Origin: Streptomyces litmocidini
GTDB lineage: Bacteria > Actinomycetota > Actinomycetes > Streptomycetales > Streptomycetaceae
Length of the DNA: 64,000 nt
Assembly (NCBI RefSeq): GCF_014649755.1
Contig: NZ_BMTQ01000010.1
Location: forward strand, 186,001-250,000
Direction of reading: 5' to 3'
A program made the translations under genes and the position numbers. Of the stretch, positions 38,789 to 47,701 are shown piece after piece. The first letter of the stretch is position 1. Each line of letters opens with the position of its first letter. Under the pieces are notes generated by a model, which saw only the letters and a list, made by a program, of their open reading frames with translations, was not told the DNA's origin and made no database searches.

Positions 38789-41700
38789 GCGCGTCCCCGC
38801 CGGTGCGCAGCCGCACCGCCGAGCCCTGTCGCCCCTTGACGACCTCCAGCTGGGCCGGGATCCGGCGGCGCAGGTCGCCGACGTGGCTGACGATGCCGAC
38901 GCTGCGGTCCCGTTCGCGCAGCGAGTCGAGGACGTCGAGGACCTCGTCGAGCGTCTGCTCGTCGAGGCTGCCGAAGCCCTCGTCGATGAAGAGGGTGTCG
39001 AGCCTGACGCCGCCGGCCTCGTCGGTGACGACGTCGGCGAGGCCGAGGGCGAGCGCGAGCGAGGCGAAGAAGGTCTCGCCGCCGGAGAGCGTGGCCGTGT
39101 CGCGTTCGTTGCCGGTCCAGGCGTCGACGACGTGCAGTCCGAGCCCGGACCGCTTGCCGCCGGAGCGCGCGTCGGAGTGGACGAGGGTGTAGCGGCCCGA
39201 GGACATGCGCTGGAGGCGGGCGCTCGCGGCCGCCGCGACCTGTTCGAGGCGGGCGGCGAGCACGTACGACTCCAGGCGCATCCGGCGCTCGTTCTCCGCG
39301 GAGGTGCCGGCGGTGAGGGCGGCGAGCCGGGCCACCCGGTCGTACTCCTCGCGCAGGGGTCCGAGGCGGCGGACCTCGGCGGCGGCCTGCCGGGAGAGTC
39401 CGGCGAGTCCGGCGGCCCGCTCGCGGGCGGCGGCCAGGGCGGAGTCGGCCTCGCGGAGGGCGCGTTCGGCCGCCGTGTGCGCGGCCGCCGCGGCGGCCGG
39501 GTCGGCGGGCGGCCGGGCGGCGGCCTCGGCCGTGCCGGGCTCGGCGAGCCGGTCCGCGACGGCGGCGGCCTCCGCCCGCCAGGCGTCCACGCGCCGCTGG
39601 AGGTCGCGGCGCTCGCTCTCGCCGAGGAGGGCGCCGGCGGCCTCGGCCGGAGTGGCGAAGCCCGCCCGGTAGGCGGCGTCGGCGAGCCGGTCGTCGGCCT
39701 CCTTGAGGCGCCGGGCGGCGAGTTCGGCGGTGCGTACGGCTCCGGCGGCGTCGACCAGGAGGGCGATCCGCCGCTCCAGGCGGGTGGCGTGTTCGGCCAC
39801 GCCGGCGAACGCGCCGCGCCCCCGGGCGAGTTCCTCGTCGAGCGCGGACTGCTCCCGTTCCAGGGCCTCCCGCCGCGAGGTCCGCGCGGCGACCCGCCGC
39901 TCGGCCTCGCGCTGCGCCCCCACCCGCTCCTCGTGCTCCCGCTCGGCCCGGGCGAGCGCCTCGCGCGCGCCGTGCGTCTGTCCGGCGAGCGCGTGCGCCT
40001 CGGCGTGCAGCCGGGCCATCCCTTCCGCTTCCGCCGCCAGTTCGCGGACGGTGGGCTCGGCCCCGGGCCCGGCGGTCTCCAGACCGGCCAGGACCTCCGT
40101 ACGGGCCGCGGACCAGGACTCGCGGGTGACGGCGAGTTCGCGTTCGGCGGCCGTGCGGGCCTCCTCGGCGCGGGCGTAGGCCGCGTAGGCGGCGTCCTCC
40201 GTGGCGCGGTCGACGTGGCCGGCGATGGTGCGGGCGGGGGCCGGGTGGTCGGTGGAGCCGCAGACCTGGCAGGGGTCGCCGGGGGTGAGGGCGGCCGCGA
40301 GTTCGGCGGCGATGCCCTCCAGGCGGCGGGACTTGACGTCGAGCCAGCTCTCGTGGGCGGCGTTGCGCCGCTCGCGGGCCTCCGCGAGGCGGGTCTCGGC
40401 CGCCCGGACGTCCTGGGCGAGGGAGTCGCGGCGGCGGGCCGCGGCGAGCCTGCGGCGGGCGGGGTCCAGACGGCCCGCGAGGTGTTCGGCGCGGGCGGCG
40501 GCGTCGCGGGCGGCCTCGACGCGTTCGGCGAGGGCCGTGCGGCGTGCTTCCCAGCCGGCGAGCCAGTCGGCCGCGTCCCGGAGGGCGTCCTCGTCGGCGC
40601 GCGCCTCCCGGGCGAGTACGGCGCGTTCCTCGGCGACGGCGGCCGCGCGGCGCTCGGCGCGGCGGGCCGCGTCGAGGCCGCCGAGCTCTTCGCGCAGCCG
40701 GTGTTCGAGGGCGGAGAGGTGTTCGGCGCCGGCCTCGGCGAGGTCGGGGGGCAGCAGGGCGCGGGCGCGTTCCCGGGCGGTGTGCGCGGCGGCGTGCTCG
40801 CGCTCGGCGTCGCGGCGCAGTCCGAGGGCGGGGGCCACCCGGTCGGCCTTGAGGCCCCGGTCGAGGGCGTCCTGGAGGCGGTCGCGCTCGGGGGCCTGTT
40901 CGGTGAGCCGCTCGCGGCGCCGGAGGGCGTCGGCGTGCCGGGCCTGCCGGGCGGCGAGGTCGTTCTCCGCGTCGAGGGCGGCGCGTGCGGCGTCCCGGGC
41001 GGCCTCGGCGGCGGCGAGGCGCACGTCCGCGATGTCGAGGGCCTCACGCGCCTCGGTCCGGGCGACGGCGGCCCAGGTGAGGACGGAGTCGGCGAGTCCG
41101 GGGTCGCCCGGCCGGCCCTCGACGGGGGTGCGGGCGGAGTCGAGGCCGCCGGCGGCCTGGGCCATGCGGTGGGCCAGGGCGAGCAGCCGTGCGTCCCCGT
41201 CCTCGACCTGCTGCTGGGCGGTGCGGCGCAGTTCGGCGAGGCGCTCCTCGACGGCGGCGAAGCGGCGGGTGTCGAAGAGGCGGCCGAGGAGCTTGCCCCG
41301 GGCCTCGGCGTCGGCGCGCAGGAAGCGGGCGAAGTCGCCCTGCGGGAGGAGGACGACCTGGCAGAACTGCTCGCGGCTCATGCCGAGGAGCTGGGTGATC
41401 TCCTCCCCCGTCTCCTGGTGGGAGCGGCTGAGGCCGGCCCACTCGCCGGTGGCGGCGTCGTACTCGCGGAGCCAGGTCTGGGCCTTCTCGGTGGTGAAGC
41501 CGCCGCCGCGCTTCTTGGGCCGCTGCTGGGCGGGACGGCGGGTGATCTCCAGGTGCCGGTCCCCCACGGTCAGTTCGAGGAGGACCTCGGTGTACGTGCC
41601 GACGGGGGCGTGGTCGCTGCGCAGGGAGGCGCCGGGGGTCTGGCGGACGCCGGGCACGCTCCCGTACAGGGCGAAGCAGACGGCGTCGAGGACGGAGGTC

Positions 41701-41822
41701 TTGCCGGCGCCGGTCGGCCCGTGGAGGAGGAAGAGCCCGGCGGAGGACAGGGCGTCGAAGTCGATCCGCTGCGTGGTGCCGAACGGGCCGAAGGCGGTGA
41801 TCTCCAGGCGGTGCAGCCTCAC
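38778..41822 (-). CDS. sbcC: Exonuclease SbcC (SMC-type ATPase)
   Basis: 1014 residues. Partner of SbcD in a nuclease that opens hairpins and trims blocked double-strand ends. Walker A is HGPTGAGKTSVLDAVCFALY at about 30-45; two long coiled coils flank the zinc hook CQVC in GDPCQVCGSTDHP near the middle; the ABC signature is LSGGETFFASLALALG and Walker B LDTLFIDEGFGSLD. The start is GTG at 41822, overlapping the sbcD stop as GTGA, so the two are coupled. The coiled-coil sequence is extremely rich in alanine, arginine and glutamate. Confidence 0.95.
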   Translation of the reverse strand: MRLHRLEITAFGPFGTTQRIDFDALSSAGLFLLHGPTGAGKTSVLDAVCFALYGSVPGVRQTPGASLRSDHAPVGTYTEVLLELTVGDRHLEITRRPAQQRPKKRGGGFTTEKAQTWLREYDAATGEWAGLSRSHQETGEEITQLLGMSREQFCQVVLLPQGDFARFLRADAEARGKLLGRLFDTRRFAAVEERLAELRRTAQQQVEDGDARLLALAHRMAQAAGGLDSARTPVEGRPGDPGLADSVLTWAAVARTEAREALDIADVRLAAAEAARDAARAALDAENDLAARQARHADALRRRERLTEQAPERDRLQDALDRGLKADRVAPALGLRRDAEREHAAAHTARERARALLPPDLAEAGAEHLSALEHRLREELGGLDAARRAERRAAAVAEERAVLAREARADEDALRDAADWLAGWEARRTALAERVEAARDAAARAEHLAGRLDPARRRLAAARRRDSLAQDVRAAETRLAEARERRNAAHESWLDVKSRRLEGIAAELAAALTPGDPCQVCGSTDHPAPARTIAGHVDRATEDAAYAAYARAEEARTAAERELAVTRESWSAARTEVLAGLETAGPGAEPTVRELAAEAEGMARLHAEAHALAGQTHGAREALARAEREHEERVGAQREAERRVAARTSRREALEREQSALDEELARGRGAFAGVAEHATRLERRIALLVDAAGAVRTAELAARRLKEADDRLADAAYRAGFATPAEAAGALLGESERRDLQRRVDAWRAEAAAVADRLAEPGTAEAAARPPADPAAAAAAHTAAERALREADSALAAARERAAGLAGLSRQAAAEVRRLGPLREEYDRVARLAALTAGTSAENERRMRLESYVLAARLEQVAAAASARLQRMSSGRYTLVHSDARSGGKRSGLGLHVVDAWTGNERDTATLSGGETFFASLALALGLADVVTDEAGGVRLDTLFIDEGFGSLDEQTLDEVLDVLDSLRERDRSVGIVSHVGDLRRRIPAQLEVVKGRQGSAVRLRTGGDALSG

Positions 41823-42985
41823 CGGCCCACCTCGCGTTCGGCCGTGTCGACGCGGACGTCGTCGAAGGCGCCGTACAGGACCGTCCGTTCGGCGCCGTCG
41901 AGGGCGCCGCCGCGCACGTGGGCCACGAAGTCCTCCGCGATCTGCCGGTCGCTGCGGTCCCGGAGCCGCTGGGCGTAGGAGGCGCCGGGGTCGTCCGGGG
42001 CGCGCTCGGGATCGAAGACCAGGTTGAGGGTGTGCGGGAAGCGTTCGGCGAGCCGGGCCATGGGCTCGGGGGGCCGCACGGGGTCGGTGAGGGTGGCCTC
42101 GACCCAGGACTGCTCGTGCGGGGTGAGCGCGGGGTCGGCGAGGAGGTCGTCGAGCCGTCCCCGGATGCGGGCGAGGGGGCGCGGGACGGGGCAGTCGAGG
42201 CGTACGTCGCCGGTGATCGTCCCGTCCTCGCCGAGGTCGATCAGCCACATGGTCTTGCGGTGGTCGGCCTCGGAGAACGAGTAGGCGAGGGGGGAGCCGG
42301 AGTAGCGGACGCGCGGGGTGAGGGTCTGGCTGCCGTGGAGGTGGCCGAGGGCGACGTAGTCGACGCCGTCGAAGACCCCGGCGGGGACGGCGGCGACGCC
42401 GCCGACCGTGATGTCCCGTTCGCTGTCGCTCGGTGTGCCGCCCGCGACGAAGGCGTGGGCGACGACGACGGAGCGGGTGCCGGCGGGCCGGCGGGCGAGG
42501 TCGGCGCGGACCCGGTCCATGGCGGCGGCCAGGACGGCCTCGTGGCCGCCCTTCTCGGCGCCGAGCCGCTCGCGGACGAGGACGGGTTCGAGGTAGGGCA
42601 GCCCGTAGAGGGCGACCTCGCCGTGGGCGTCGGAGAGGACGACGGGGGTGCCGATGCCGTCGGGGTCGGTACGGAGGTGGATGCCGGCCCGCTCGATGAG
42701 TCCGGCGCCGACGCCGAGCCGCCGGGCGGAGTCGTGGTTGCCCGAGATCATGACGGTGGGCACCCCGGCCTCGGCGAGGCGGTGCAGCGCGGTGTCGAAG
42801 AGCTCGACGGCGGGCAGCGGGGGCACGGCCCGGTCGTAGACGTCCCCGGCGACGAGGACGGCGTCCACGTCGTGGGCGTGGACGGTCGCCACGAGGTGGT
42901 CGAGGAAGGCGGCCTGGGCGTCGAGGAGACCGACGCGGTGGAAGGACCGGCCGAGATGCCAGTCCGAGGTGTGCAGGAGCCTCAC
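41819..42985 (-). CDS. sbcD: Exonuclease SbcD (metallophosphoesterase)
   Basis: 388 residues. Mre11-type nuclease subunit. Phosphoesterase motifs are in order: TSDWHLGRS, VAGDVYDRAVP, ISGNHDSARRL, VAHAFVAGG and LGHLHGSQ, giving the two-metal site. A capping domain fills the C-terminal third. The GTG at 42985 places the first motif seven residues from the start, as expected. It is the first gene of the sbcDC operon. Confidence 0.95.
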   Translation of the reverse strand: MRLLHTSDWHLGRSFHRVGLLDAQAAFLDHLVATVHAHDVDAVLVAGDVYDRAVPPLPAVELFDTALHRLAEAGVPTVMISGNHDSARRLGVGAGLIERAGIHLRTDPDGIGTPVVLSDAHGEVALYGLPYLEPVLVRERLGAEKGGHEAVLAAAMDRVRADLARRPAGTRSVVVAHAFVAGGTPSDSERDITVGGVAAVPAGVFDGVDYVALGHLHGSQTLTPRVRYSGSPLAYSFSEADHRKTMWLIDLGEDGTITGDVRLDCPVPRPLARIRGRLDDLLADPALTPHEQSWVEATLTDPVRPPEPMARLAERFPHTLNLVFDPERAPDDPGASYAQRLRDRSDRQIAEDFVAHVRGGALDGAERTVLYGAFDDVRVDTAEREVGR

Positions 42986-43204
42986 GATGCCGCCCCACCC
43001 CGCATGTGCCCTGCCCCTCGCCGCCGGTTCCCGTTCGTGCGCGCACCACGCTATCCCGAGCGGGGGCGTGGGGGCGGCCCGTCCACCGGGGAGCGTGCGA
43101 CCGGCCGTGCCCCCGGCGCCCCGGCCGCACCGCGTCCCGTGCGGGGTGCCGCCCACGGAGCGTCCCTGACGTCCCGTCACGTGAGGCGCGTCACGTGAGG
43201 CGCC

Positions 43205-43831
43205 TCACGCGTCGCCGTACGCCTCGCCGCCGAGTTCGAAGGAGGCCGTGCCGGCCGTGGCGTCGGCGAGCCAGCCGCGGAAGGCGGGCACGTCCGCGTC
43301 CGGGAGGCCGATCTCGATCGTGACGGCGTCGGCGTACCGCACCTCGCGGACGGCGCGGCCGGTGGCCCGCAGGTCGTTCTCCAGCTTGCCCGCGCGCTGG
43401 TGGTCGACGGTGACGGTGGCGAGCCGGAAGCGCTGCCGGGTGACGGTGCCGAGGGCGTCGAGCGCCTCGCCGACCACCCCGCCGTACGCGCGGATCAGGC
43501 CGCCCGCGCCCAGTTTCACGCCGCCGTAGTAGCGGGTGACGACGGCGACGACGTACCGCATCTCGCGGCGCAGCAGCATCTGGAGCATGGGGACGCCGGC
43601 CGTGCCGCCGGGCTCGCCGTCGTCGCTCGCCTTCTGCACGGAGGCGTCGGCGCCGAGGACGTACGCGAAGCAGTTGTGGGAGGCGGTCGGGTGCTCCCTG
43701 CGGATCCGCGCGACGAACTCCTGCGCCTCGCGCTCGTCGGCGACGGGCGCGAGCGCGCAGAGGAAGCGCGAGCGGTTGATCTCGGTCTCGTGCACGCCCT
43801 CGCGGGCCAACGTGCGGTACTGCTCCTGCAT
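43205..43831 (-). CDS. YigZ/IMPACT-family protein
   Basis: 208 residues. The UPF0029 signature is SDDGEPGGTAGVPML with preceding ASHNCFAYVLG, and the C-terminal DUF1949 domain follows. Eukaryotic IMPACT regulates GCN2; the bacterial role is not established, though links to translation under stress have been proposed. The ATG is at 43831. Confidence 0.9.
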   Translation of the reverse strand: MQEQYRTLAREGVHETEINRSRFLCALAPVADEREAQEFVARIRREHPTASHNCFAYVLGADASVQKASDDGEPGGTAGVPMLQMLLRREMRYVVAVVTRYYGGVKLGAGGLIRAYGGVVGEALDALGTVTRQRFRLATVTVDHQRAGKLENDLRATGRAVREVRYADAVTIEIGLPDADVPAFRGWLADATAGTASFELGGEAYGDA

Positions 43832-44016
43832 CCGACCAGCCTACGGTCCGTCCGGCCCGGCTCCCCCCGGCGGCCTCCCGGACGACCGCGCCCCGATCGG
43901 CGGGACGCCCCCTGGGGAAGGACTCGGGGGCGCCGGGGCGGCCGTACGGGAATCACGGTCCGCCGCGGCCCGTTCTCCTCACAGACGGGACGCACCGACG
44001 AGAGGCAGCAGAAGCG

Positions 44017-44457
44017 ATGAGCGCAGACACCACGACCACGGACCCCGCCGCGTACTCCGCGTCGGAGGCGGTGCGGCGGATCCTGACGTCCACGGGCGAC
44101 ACCTGGGCGGTGGTCGGCCTCTCGTCGAACCGGTCCCGTGCCGCGTACGGGGTGGCGGCCGTCCTCCAGCGCTTCGGCAAGCGGATCGTCCCGGTGCACC
44201 CGAAGGCGGAGACGGTCCACGGCGAGCGGGGCTACGTCTCGCTGGCCGACATCCCGTTCCCGGTCGACGTCGTGGACGTCTTCGTGAACAGCGAGCTGGC
44301 GGGGGCCGTCGCCGACGAGGCCGTCGCGATCGGCGCCAAGGCGGTCTGGTTCCAGCTGGACGTCGTCGACGACGAGGCGTTCGCCCGGACCCGCGGGGCG
44401 GGCCTCGACATGGTCATGGACCGCTGCCCCGCGATCGAGATACCGCGCCTGGGCTGA
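44017..44457 (+). CDS. CoA-binding domain protein (YccU-like)
   Basis: 146 residues, a single CoA-binding Rossmann domain (WAVVGLSSNRSRAAYGVAAV, IVPVHPKAETVHGERGYVSL) ending in the family pattern MDRCPAIEIPRL. Exact role unknown; related domains occur in succinyl-CoA ligases and acetyltransferases. AGAAG precedes the ATG. Confidence 0.87.
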   Translation: MSADTTTTDPAAYSASEAVRRILTSTGDTWAVVGLSSNRSRAAYGVAAVLQRFGKRIVPVHPKAETVHGERGYVSLADIPFPVDVVDVFVNSELAGAVADEAVAIGAKAVWFQLDVVDDEAFARTRGAGLDMVMDRCPAIEIPRLG

Positions 44458-44493
44458 GCCCTCGGCCGCGTCCTCGGCTCCGCCGCGTCCTCG

Positions 44494-44565
44494 CCCCCGC
44501 CGATCGCTCGGCCCCGGGCCGCGCCCCCGCCCCCGCCGATCGCTCAGCCCCGGGCCGCGCCCCCG
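44494..44565. repeat. 36-base tandem repeat, two copies
   Basis: Units begin at 44494 and 44530 with CCCCCGCCGATCGCTC and contain CCCCGGGCCGCG; one mismatch is visible. The second copy runs into the 3' end of the deacylase gene (stop near 44544), so part of the repeat is coding. Confidence 0.75.
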
Positions 44566-45143
44566 TCCCCGTCGTGTCCTCGGCCGACGGGGACGCCGAG
44601 GCCCTCCAGGACGACGGCGCCGGGGAGTTGGGCGAAGGCCTTGCCGGGAAGGATGAGCTTGCCCCGGCGGCGGCCGCTGCCGACGAGGACCCACTCGGTG
44701 TCGACGACGGCGGCGTCGACGAGCAGCGGCCAGTCGGCCGGGAGGCCGATCGGCGTGATCCCGCCGTACTCCATGCCGGTCTCGCCGGTCGCGGTGTCCA
44801 TCGGCGCGAAGGAGGCCTTGCGGGCACCGAGGTGCTTGCGGACGAGGCCGTTGACGTCCACGCGGGCCGCCGACTTCACGAGGCACGCGGCGAGGGTGGT
44901 GGTCTCCCCGCGCCTGCCCGCGACGACCACGCAGTTGGCGGAGGCGTCGAGGAGTTCGGGCCCGTGGTGCTCCACGAAGACGGCCGTGTCGGCGATGGCC
45001 GGGTCGGTGTCCACGTACAGCACCCGGTCGGCCGGGACGGGTCCCGTCCAGGCGCGGACGGCGGCCGCGACGGGGGCGGTCAGGAGGTCGAGGCGGTCGG
45101 GGGCGGGCCGGGCCTCGTCGAAGTCTCCGATGGGTGCGCGCAT
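44544..45143 (-). CDS. YbaK/ProX-type aminoacyl-tRNA deacylase domain protein
   Basis: 199 residues. The YbaK fold is seen in AACLVKSAARVDVNGLVRKH (with the conserved lysine), ASFAPMDTATGETGMEYGGI and PLLVDAAVVDTEWVLVGSGR. Such proteins hydrolyse mischarged Pro- or Cys-tRNA in trans, or bind without catalysis. An ATG at 45143 is used; TAGCGT before it and no ribosome site suggest a leaderless message. The C-terminus lies in a tandem repeat and is probably variable. Confidence 0.85.
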   Translation of the reverse strand: MRAPIGDFDEARPAPDRLDLLTAPVAAAVRAWTGPVPADRVLYVDTDPAIADTAVFVEHHGPELLDASANCVVVAGRRGETTTLAACLVKSAARVDVNGLVRKHLGARKASFAPMDTATGETGMEYGGITPIGLPADWPLLVDAAVVDTEWVLVGSGRRRGKLILPGKAFAQLPGAVVLEGLGVPVGRGHDGDGGAARG

Positions 45144-45186
45144 GCGCCCCACGCTAACGGCCGCCGCCCGTGTCGGGGCGTCCGTC

Positions 45187-45759
45187 TCAACGTACGGGCG
45201 GGATGGAGACGGCCATCGTCATCTCGACCGGCTCGTCGCCCTCGTTGCGGTAGGTGTGCGCGACGTTCGCCTCGAAGACGGCGGAGGTGCCGGCGGGCAT
45301 CGGGTGCTCCTCGCCGTCCACGACCAGGATGAGCGTGCCGGCGGTGACGTGCAGCAGCTCGATCGTGCCTTCGGGGTGCGGGTCGGAGGCGGTGCCGTCA
45401 CCGGGCATGAGGGTCCAGGACCAGAGCTCCAGCGGGCCGCGGGCCTCCGTGCCGACCAGGAGGGTGGTGTGGCTGCCGGTGGGGGTGGACCACATCCGGA
45501 CGGCCTGGCCGGGCGGGACGAGCCGGACCTGGGGGCCCTGCTCGTGGTCGAGGAGCGTCGTGATGGAGACGCCGAGGGCGTCGGCCAGCTTCACCGTGGT
45601 GCCGACGCTGGGGTTGGTCCGGGCCTGCTCGATCTGGATGATCATGCCGCGGCTGACGCCGGCGCGTGCGGCGAGCGCGTCCAGGGTGAATCCCCGCTCC
45701 TTGCGCCAGCGCTTCAGGTTCCGGGCGAGCGACTGCGTGAGCTGGTCGAGGTCCGACAC
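45187..45759 (-). CDS. XRE-cupin transcriptional regulator
   Basis: 190 residues: N-terminal helix-turn-helix (LARNLKRWRKERGFTLDALA, GVSRGMIIQIEQARTNPSVG) and C-terminal cupin (GTIELLHVTAGTLILVVDGE, FEANVAHTYRNEGDEPVEM). The cupin has a histidine in AHTYRN but few other metal ligands. GTG at 45759 follows GGACGG; the frame extends 11 codons upstream to a TTG that overlaps the operator. It is divergent from an EamA exporter that it very likely controls. Confidence 0.87.
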   Translation of the reverse strand: MSDLDQLTQSLARNLKRWRKERGFTLDALAARAGVSRGMIIQIEQARTNPSVGTTVKLADALGVSITTLLDHEQGPQVRLVPPGQAVRMWSTPTGSHTTLLVGTEARGPLELWSWTLMPGDGTASDPHPEGTIELLHVTAGTLILVVDGEEHPMPAGTSAVFEANVAHTYRNEGDEPVEMTMAVSIPPVR

Positions 45760-45785
45760 GTTCCGTCCAATATTCTGGATGACAG

Positions 45786-45798
45786 AGTTCAATGAACT
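45786..45798. promoter_or_regulatory. Palindromic operator between XRE-cupin and EamA genes
   Basis: AGTTCA-A-TGAACT is a perfect 13-base palindrome, followed at once by another TGAACT-like half (CTGAACTA). It lies in the 104-base divergent region, the expected site for the XRE regulator. Confidence 0.55.
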
Positions 45799-45863
45799 GA
45801 ACTACGGTGGGGTGCACCCGATGGTTCACTGCACTGTACTGCCGCACGCCCTTGCGAGGATCC

Positions 45864-46727
45864 ATGACCGCCCTGTTCGCCCTGGCCACCAGCCTCCTCT
45901 GGGGCCTCGCCGACTTCGGGGGCGGACTCCTCACCCGCCGGTTCCCCGCACTCACCGTCGTCGTGGTCTCCCAGGTGCTCGCGGCCCTCGTCCTGGGCAC
46001 GGTCGTCCTCGCGACCGGCGCCCGGACCGAGGCGGGGCCCCAGCTCTGGTACGCGGTCGGAGCGGGCGTCGTCGGCCCGGCGGCCATGCTCGCGTTCTAC
46101 AAGGCGCTCGCGCTGGGGCCCATGGGCGTGGTCTCCCCGCTCGGCTCGCTCGGCGTCGTCGTCCCCGTCTCCGTCGGCCTGCTCGTCGGCGACCGGCCGG
46201 GGCTGCTCCAGTTCGCCGGCATCGGCGTGGCGGTCCTCGGCGTGGTGCTCGCGGGCGGACCGGAGCTGCGCGGGGCGCCCGTCCAGCGCCGGGCGGTCCT
46301 GCTGACCCTGGTCGCCGCCTTCGGGTTCGGCTCGGTGATGGCGCTCATCGCCGAGGCGTCCACGACCGTCACGGGCCTGTTCCTCGCCCTGTTCGTCCAG
46401 CGCGTCACCAACGTCCTGGTCGGCGGCGGGGCCCTGTACGCCTCGGTGCGCCGCGGCGGCCGCGCGCTCCCCGGGGGCGGGGCCCGTGCCGTGGGCGCCG
46501 CGCTCCCGGCCCTGGCCTTCGTGGGCCTCGCGGACGTCGCCGCCAACGGTACGTACGCGGTGGCCGCGCAGCAGGGCCCGGTCACCGTCGCCGCCGTCCT
46601 CGCCAGCCTCTATCCGGTCGTCACGGCCCTCGCGGCCCGCGGCGTGCTCAAGGAACGCCTCCGCGCCGTCCAGGCAGCGGGCGCGGGCCTGGCCCTGGTG
46701 GGCACGGTCCTCCTGGCGACGGGCTAG
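45864..46727 (+). CDS. EamA/DMT-family exporter
   Basis: 287 residues with ten hydrophobic segments in two EamA repeats (LFALATSLLWGLADFGGGLL, VVAVLASLYPVVTALAARGV-like second repeat). Family members export amino acids or small metabolites. GAGGATCC precedes the ATG. The divergent XRE-cupin regulator and palindrome imply substrate-responsive expression. Confidence 0.87.
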   Translation: MTALFALATSLLWGLADFGGGLLTRRFPALTVVVVSQVLAALVLGTVVLATGARTEAGPQLWYAVGAGVVGPAAMLAFYKALALGPMGVVSPLGSLGVVVPVSVGLLVGDRPGLLQFAGIGVAVLGVVLAGGPELRGAPVQRRAVLLTLVAAFGFGSVMALIAEASTTVTGLFLALFVQRVTNVLVGGGALYASVRRGGRALPGGGARAVGAALPALAFVGLADVAANGTYAVAAQQGPVTVAAVLASLYPVVTALAARGVLKERLRAVQAAGAGLALVGTVLLATG

Positions 46728-46743
46728 GGAGCGTCCTGCCGAT

Positions 46744-46794
46744 CGGGCCGGATCAGGGAACGGGCCGGATCAGGGAGCGGGGCGGATCAGGAGG
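46744..46794. repeat. 17-base tandem repeat, three copies
   Basis: CGGGCCGGATCAGGGAA, CGGGCCGGATCAGGGAG and CGGGGCGGATCAGGAGG in tandem, filling the gap between the convergent EamA and acyltransferase genes and running 8 bases into the latter. Confidence 0.8.
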
Positions 46795-47554
46795 GCACGG
46801 ACTCGGAACTGCCCGCGCGCCGGGCCTCCCAGACCGCCAGCGCCGCGAGCTGCTCCGGGGTGACGTGCTCCGGGATCGGGGTCGGGGCGGGGGTGCGGAG
46901 CGGGGGCTGCCAGCCCTTCTCCCGGTCCCAGCTGCGGACGACCTTCGCCGGGGCGCCCGCCACGACCGAGTGGTCCGGGACCTCGCCGCGCACCACCGCG
47001 CCCGCCGCGACCACGACGTTGCGGCCGAGGCGCGCACCGGGAAGGACCACGGCGCCCGTGCCGAGCCAGCAGCCGGGGCCGATGGAGACGGGTTCCGAGC
47101 GGGGCCACTGGCGGCCGACGGGCTCGTCCGGGTCGTCGTAACTGTGGTTCGTCGAGGTGATGTAGACGTACGGGCCGCAGTACGTGTCCGAGCCGATCGT
47201 CACCTTCGCGTCGGCGATGACGTGGCTGCCCCGCCCGAGGACGACCCCGTCCCCCAGGGTCAGCACCGTGTCGGCCCCGAGGTCGAGGTCCGGCAGCATC
47301 CCCGCCGTCAGCGTGACCTGCTCGGCGATGATGCAGCACTCGCCGATCTCGATCCACGGCTCGCCGAAGACCGTGCCCTGCGGGAAGGCGAGCCGGGTGC
47401 CCGCGCCGAGGCGGCGGAAGCGCAGCTTCCCGGGATGCTCGGCGGTGACGGAACCGGCCCGCTGCACCCAGCGCCATCCGCCCTGCACGGCACGGGCGAG
47501 GACCCTGCGCCGCCAGGCGGCGAGGGATGAGAACGTGTTTCTGTTCCTGGGCAC
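46787..47554 (-). CDS. Hexapeptide-repeat (LbH) acyltransferase
   Basis: 255 residues. A left-handed beta-helix with many I/V/L-G-x4 hexads (IEIGECCIIAEQVTLTAGML, VTIGSDTYCGPYVYITSTNH, GAVVLPGARLGRNVVVAAGA), the STNHSYDDP loop with a likely catalytic histidine, and VVAGAPAKVVRSW at the end, as in WcaF/maltose-acetyltransferase relatives. The acceptor is unknown; no sugar or capsule genes are adjacent. ATG at 47554. Confidence 0.85.
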   Translation of the reverse strand: MPRNRNTFSSLAAWRRRVLARAVQGGWRWVQRAGSVTAEHPGKLRFRRLGAGTRLAFPQGTVFGEPWIEIGECCIIAEQVTLTAGMLPDLDLGADTVLTLGDGVVLGRGSHVIADAKVTIGSDTYCGPYVYITSTNHSYDDPDEPVGRQWPRSEPVSIGPGCWLGTGAVVLPGARLGRNVVVAAGAVVRGEVPDHSVVAGAPAKVVRSWDREKGWQPPLRTPAPTPIPEHVTPEQLAALAVWEARRAGSSESVPS

Positions 47555-47633
47555 CCGGCCACCGTAGTCGGAGCCGTCGTGCCTGATCAGTGCGGTGCGC
47601 TGTGATGTCCGTCATGAGCACGGCATAGGCTGC

Positions 47634-47655
47634 GCCCGGGGGCACCCCCGGGCGT
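47634..47655. terminator. GC-rich hairpin
   Basis: CGCCCGGGGG-CA-CCCCCGGGCG, ten-base arms with a minimal loop, upstream of the carbonic-anhydrase-like gene and between divergent genes. It may be a leader hairpin rather than a terminator. Confidence 0.4.
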
Positions 47656-47701
47656 GACACGACGGCCGACGATCCCAGGATCCGACGATCAGGAGCGAAC
47701 C

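Noticed and set aside
38883..41978. 1031-residue plus-strand frame opposite sbcC
   Set aside because: Mirror of the Ala/Arg/Glu-rich coiled coil on the other strand; low-complexity Gly/Val/Ala sequence, no start context, no domain.
38778..43130. Apparent 1450-residue protein joining sbcC with upstream sequence
   Set aside because: The extra 435 residues are an out-of-frame reading of sbcD. The true sbcC start is the GTG at 41822 that overlaps the sbcD stop.
44494..44565. CRISPR-like repeat
   Set aside because: Only two adjacent units with no spacers, one of them inside a gene end; simple tandem duplication.
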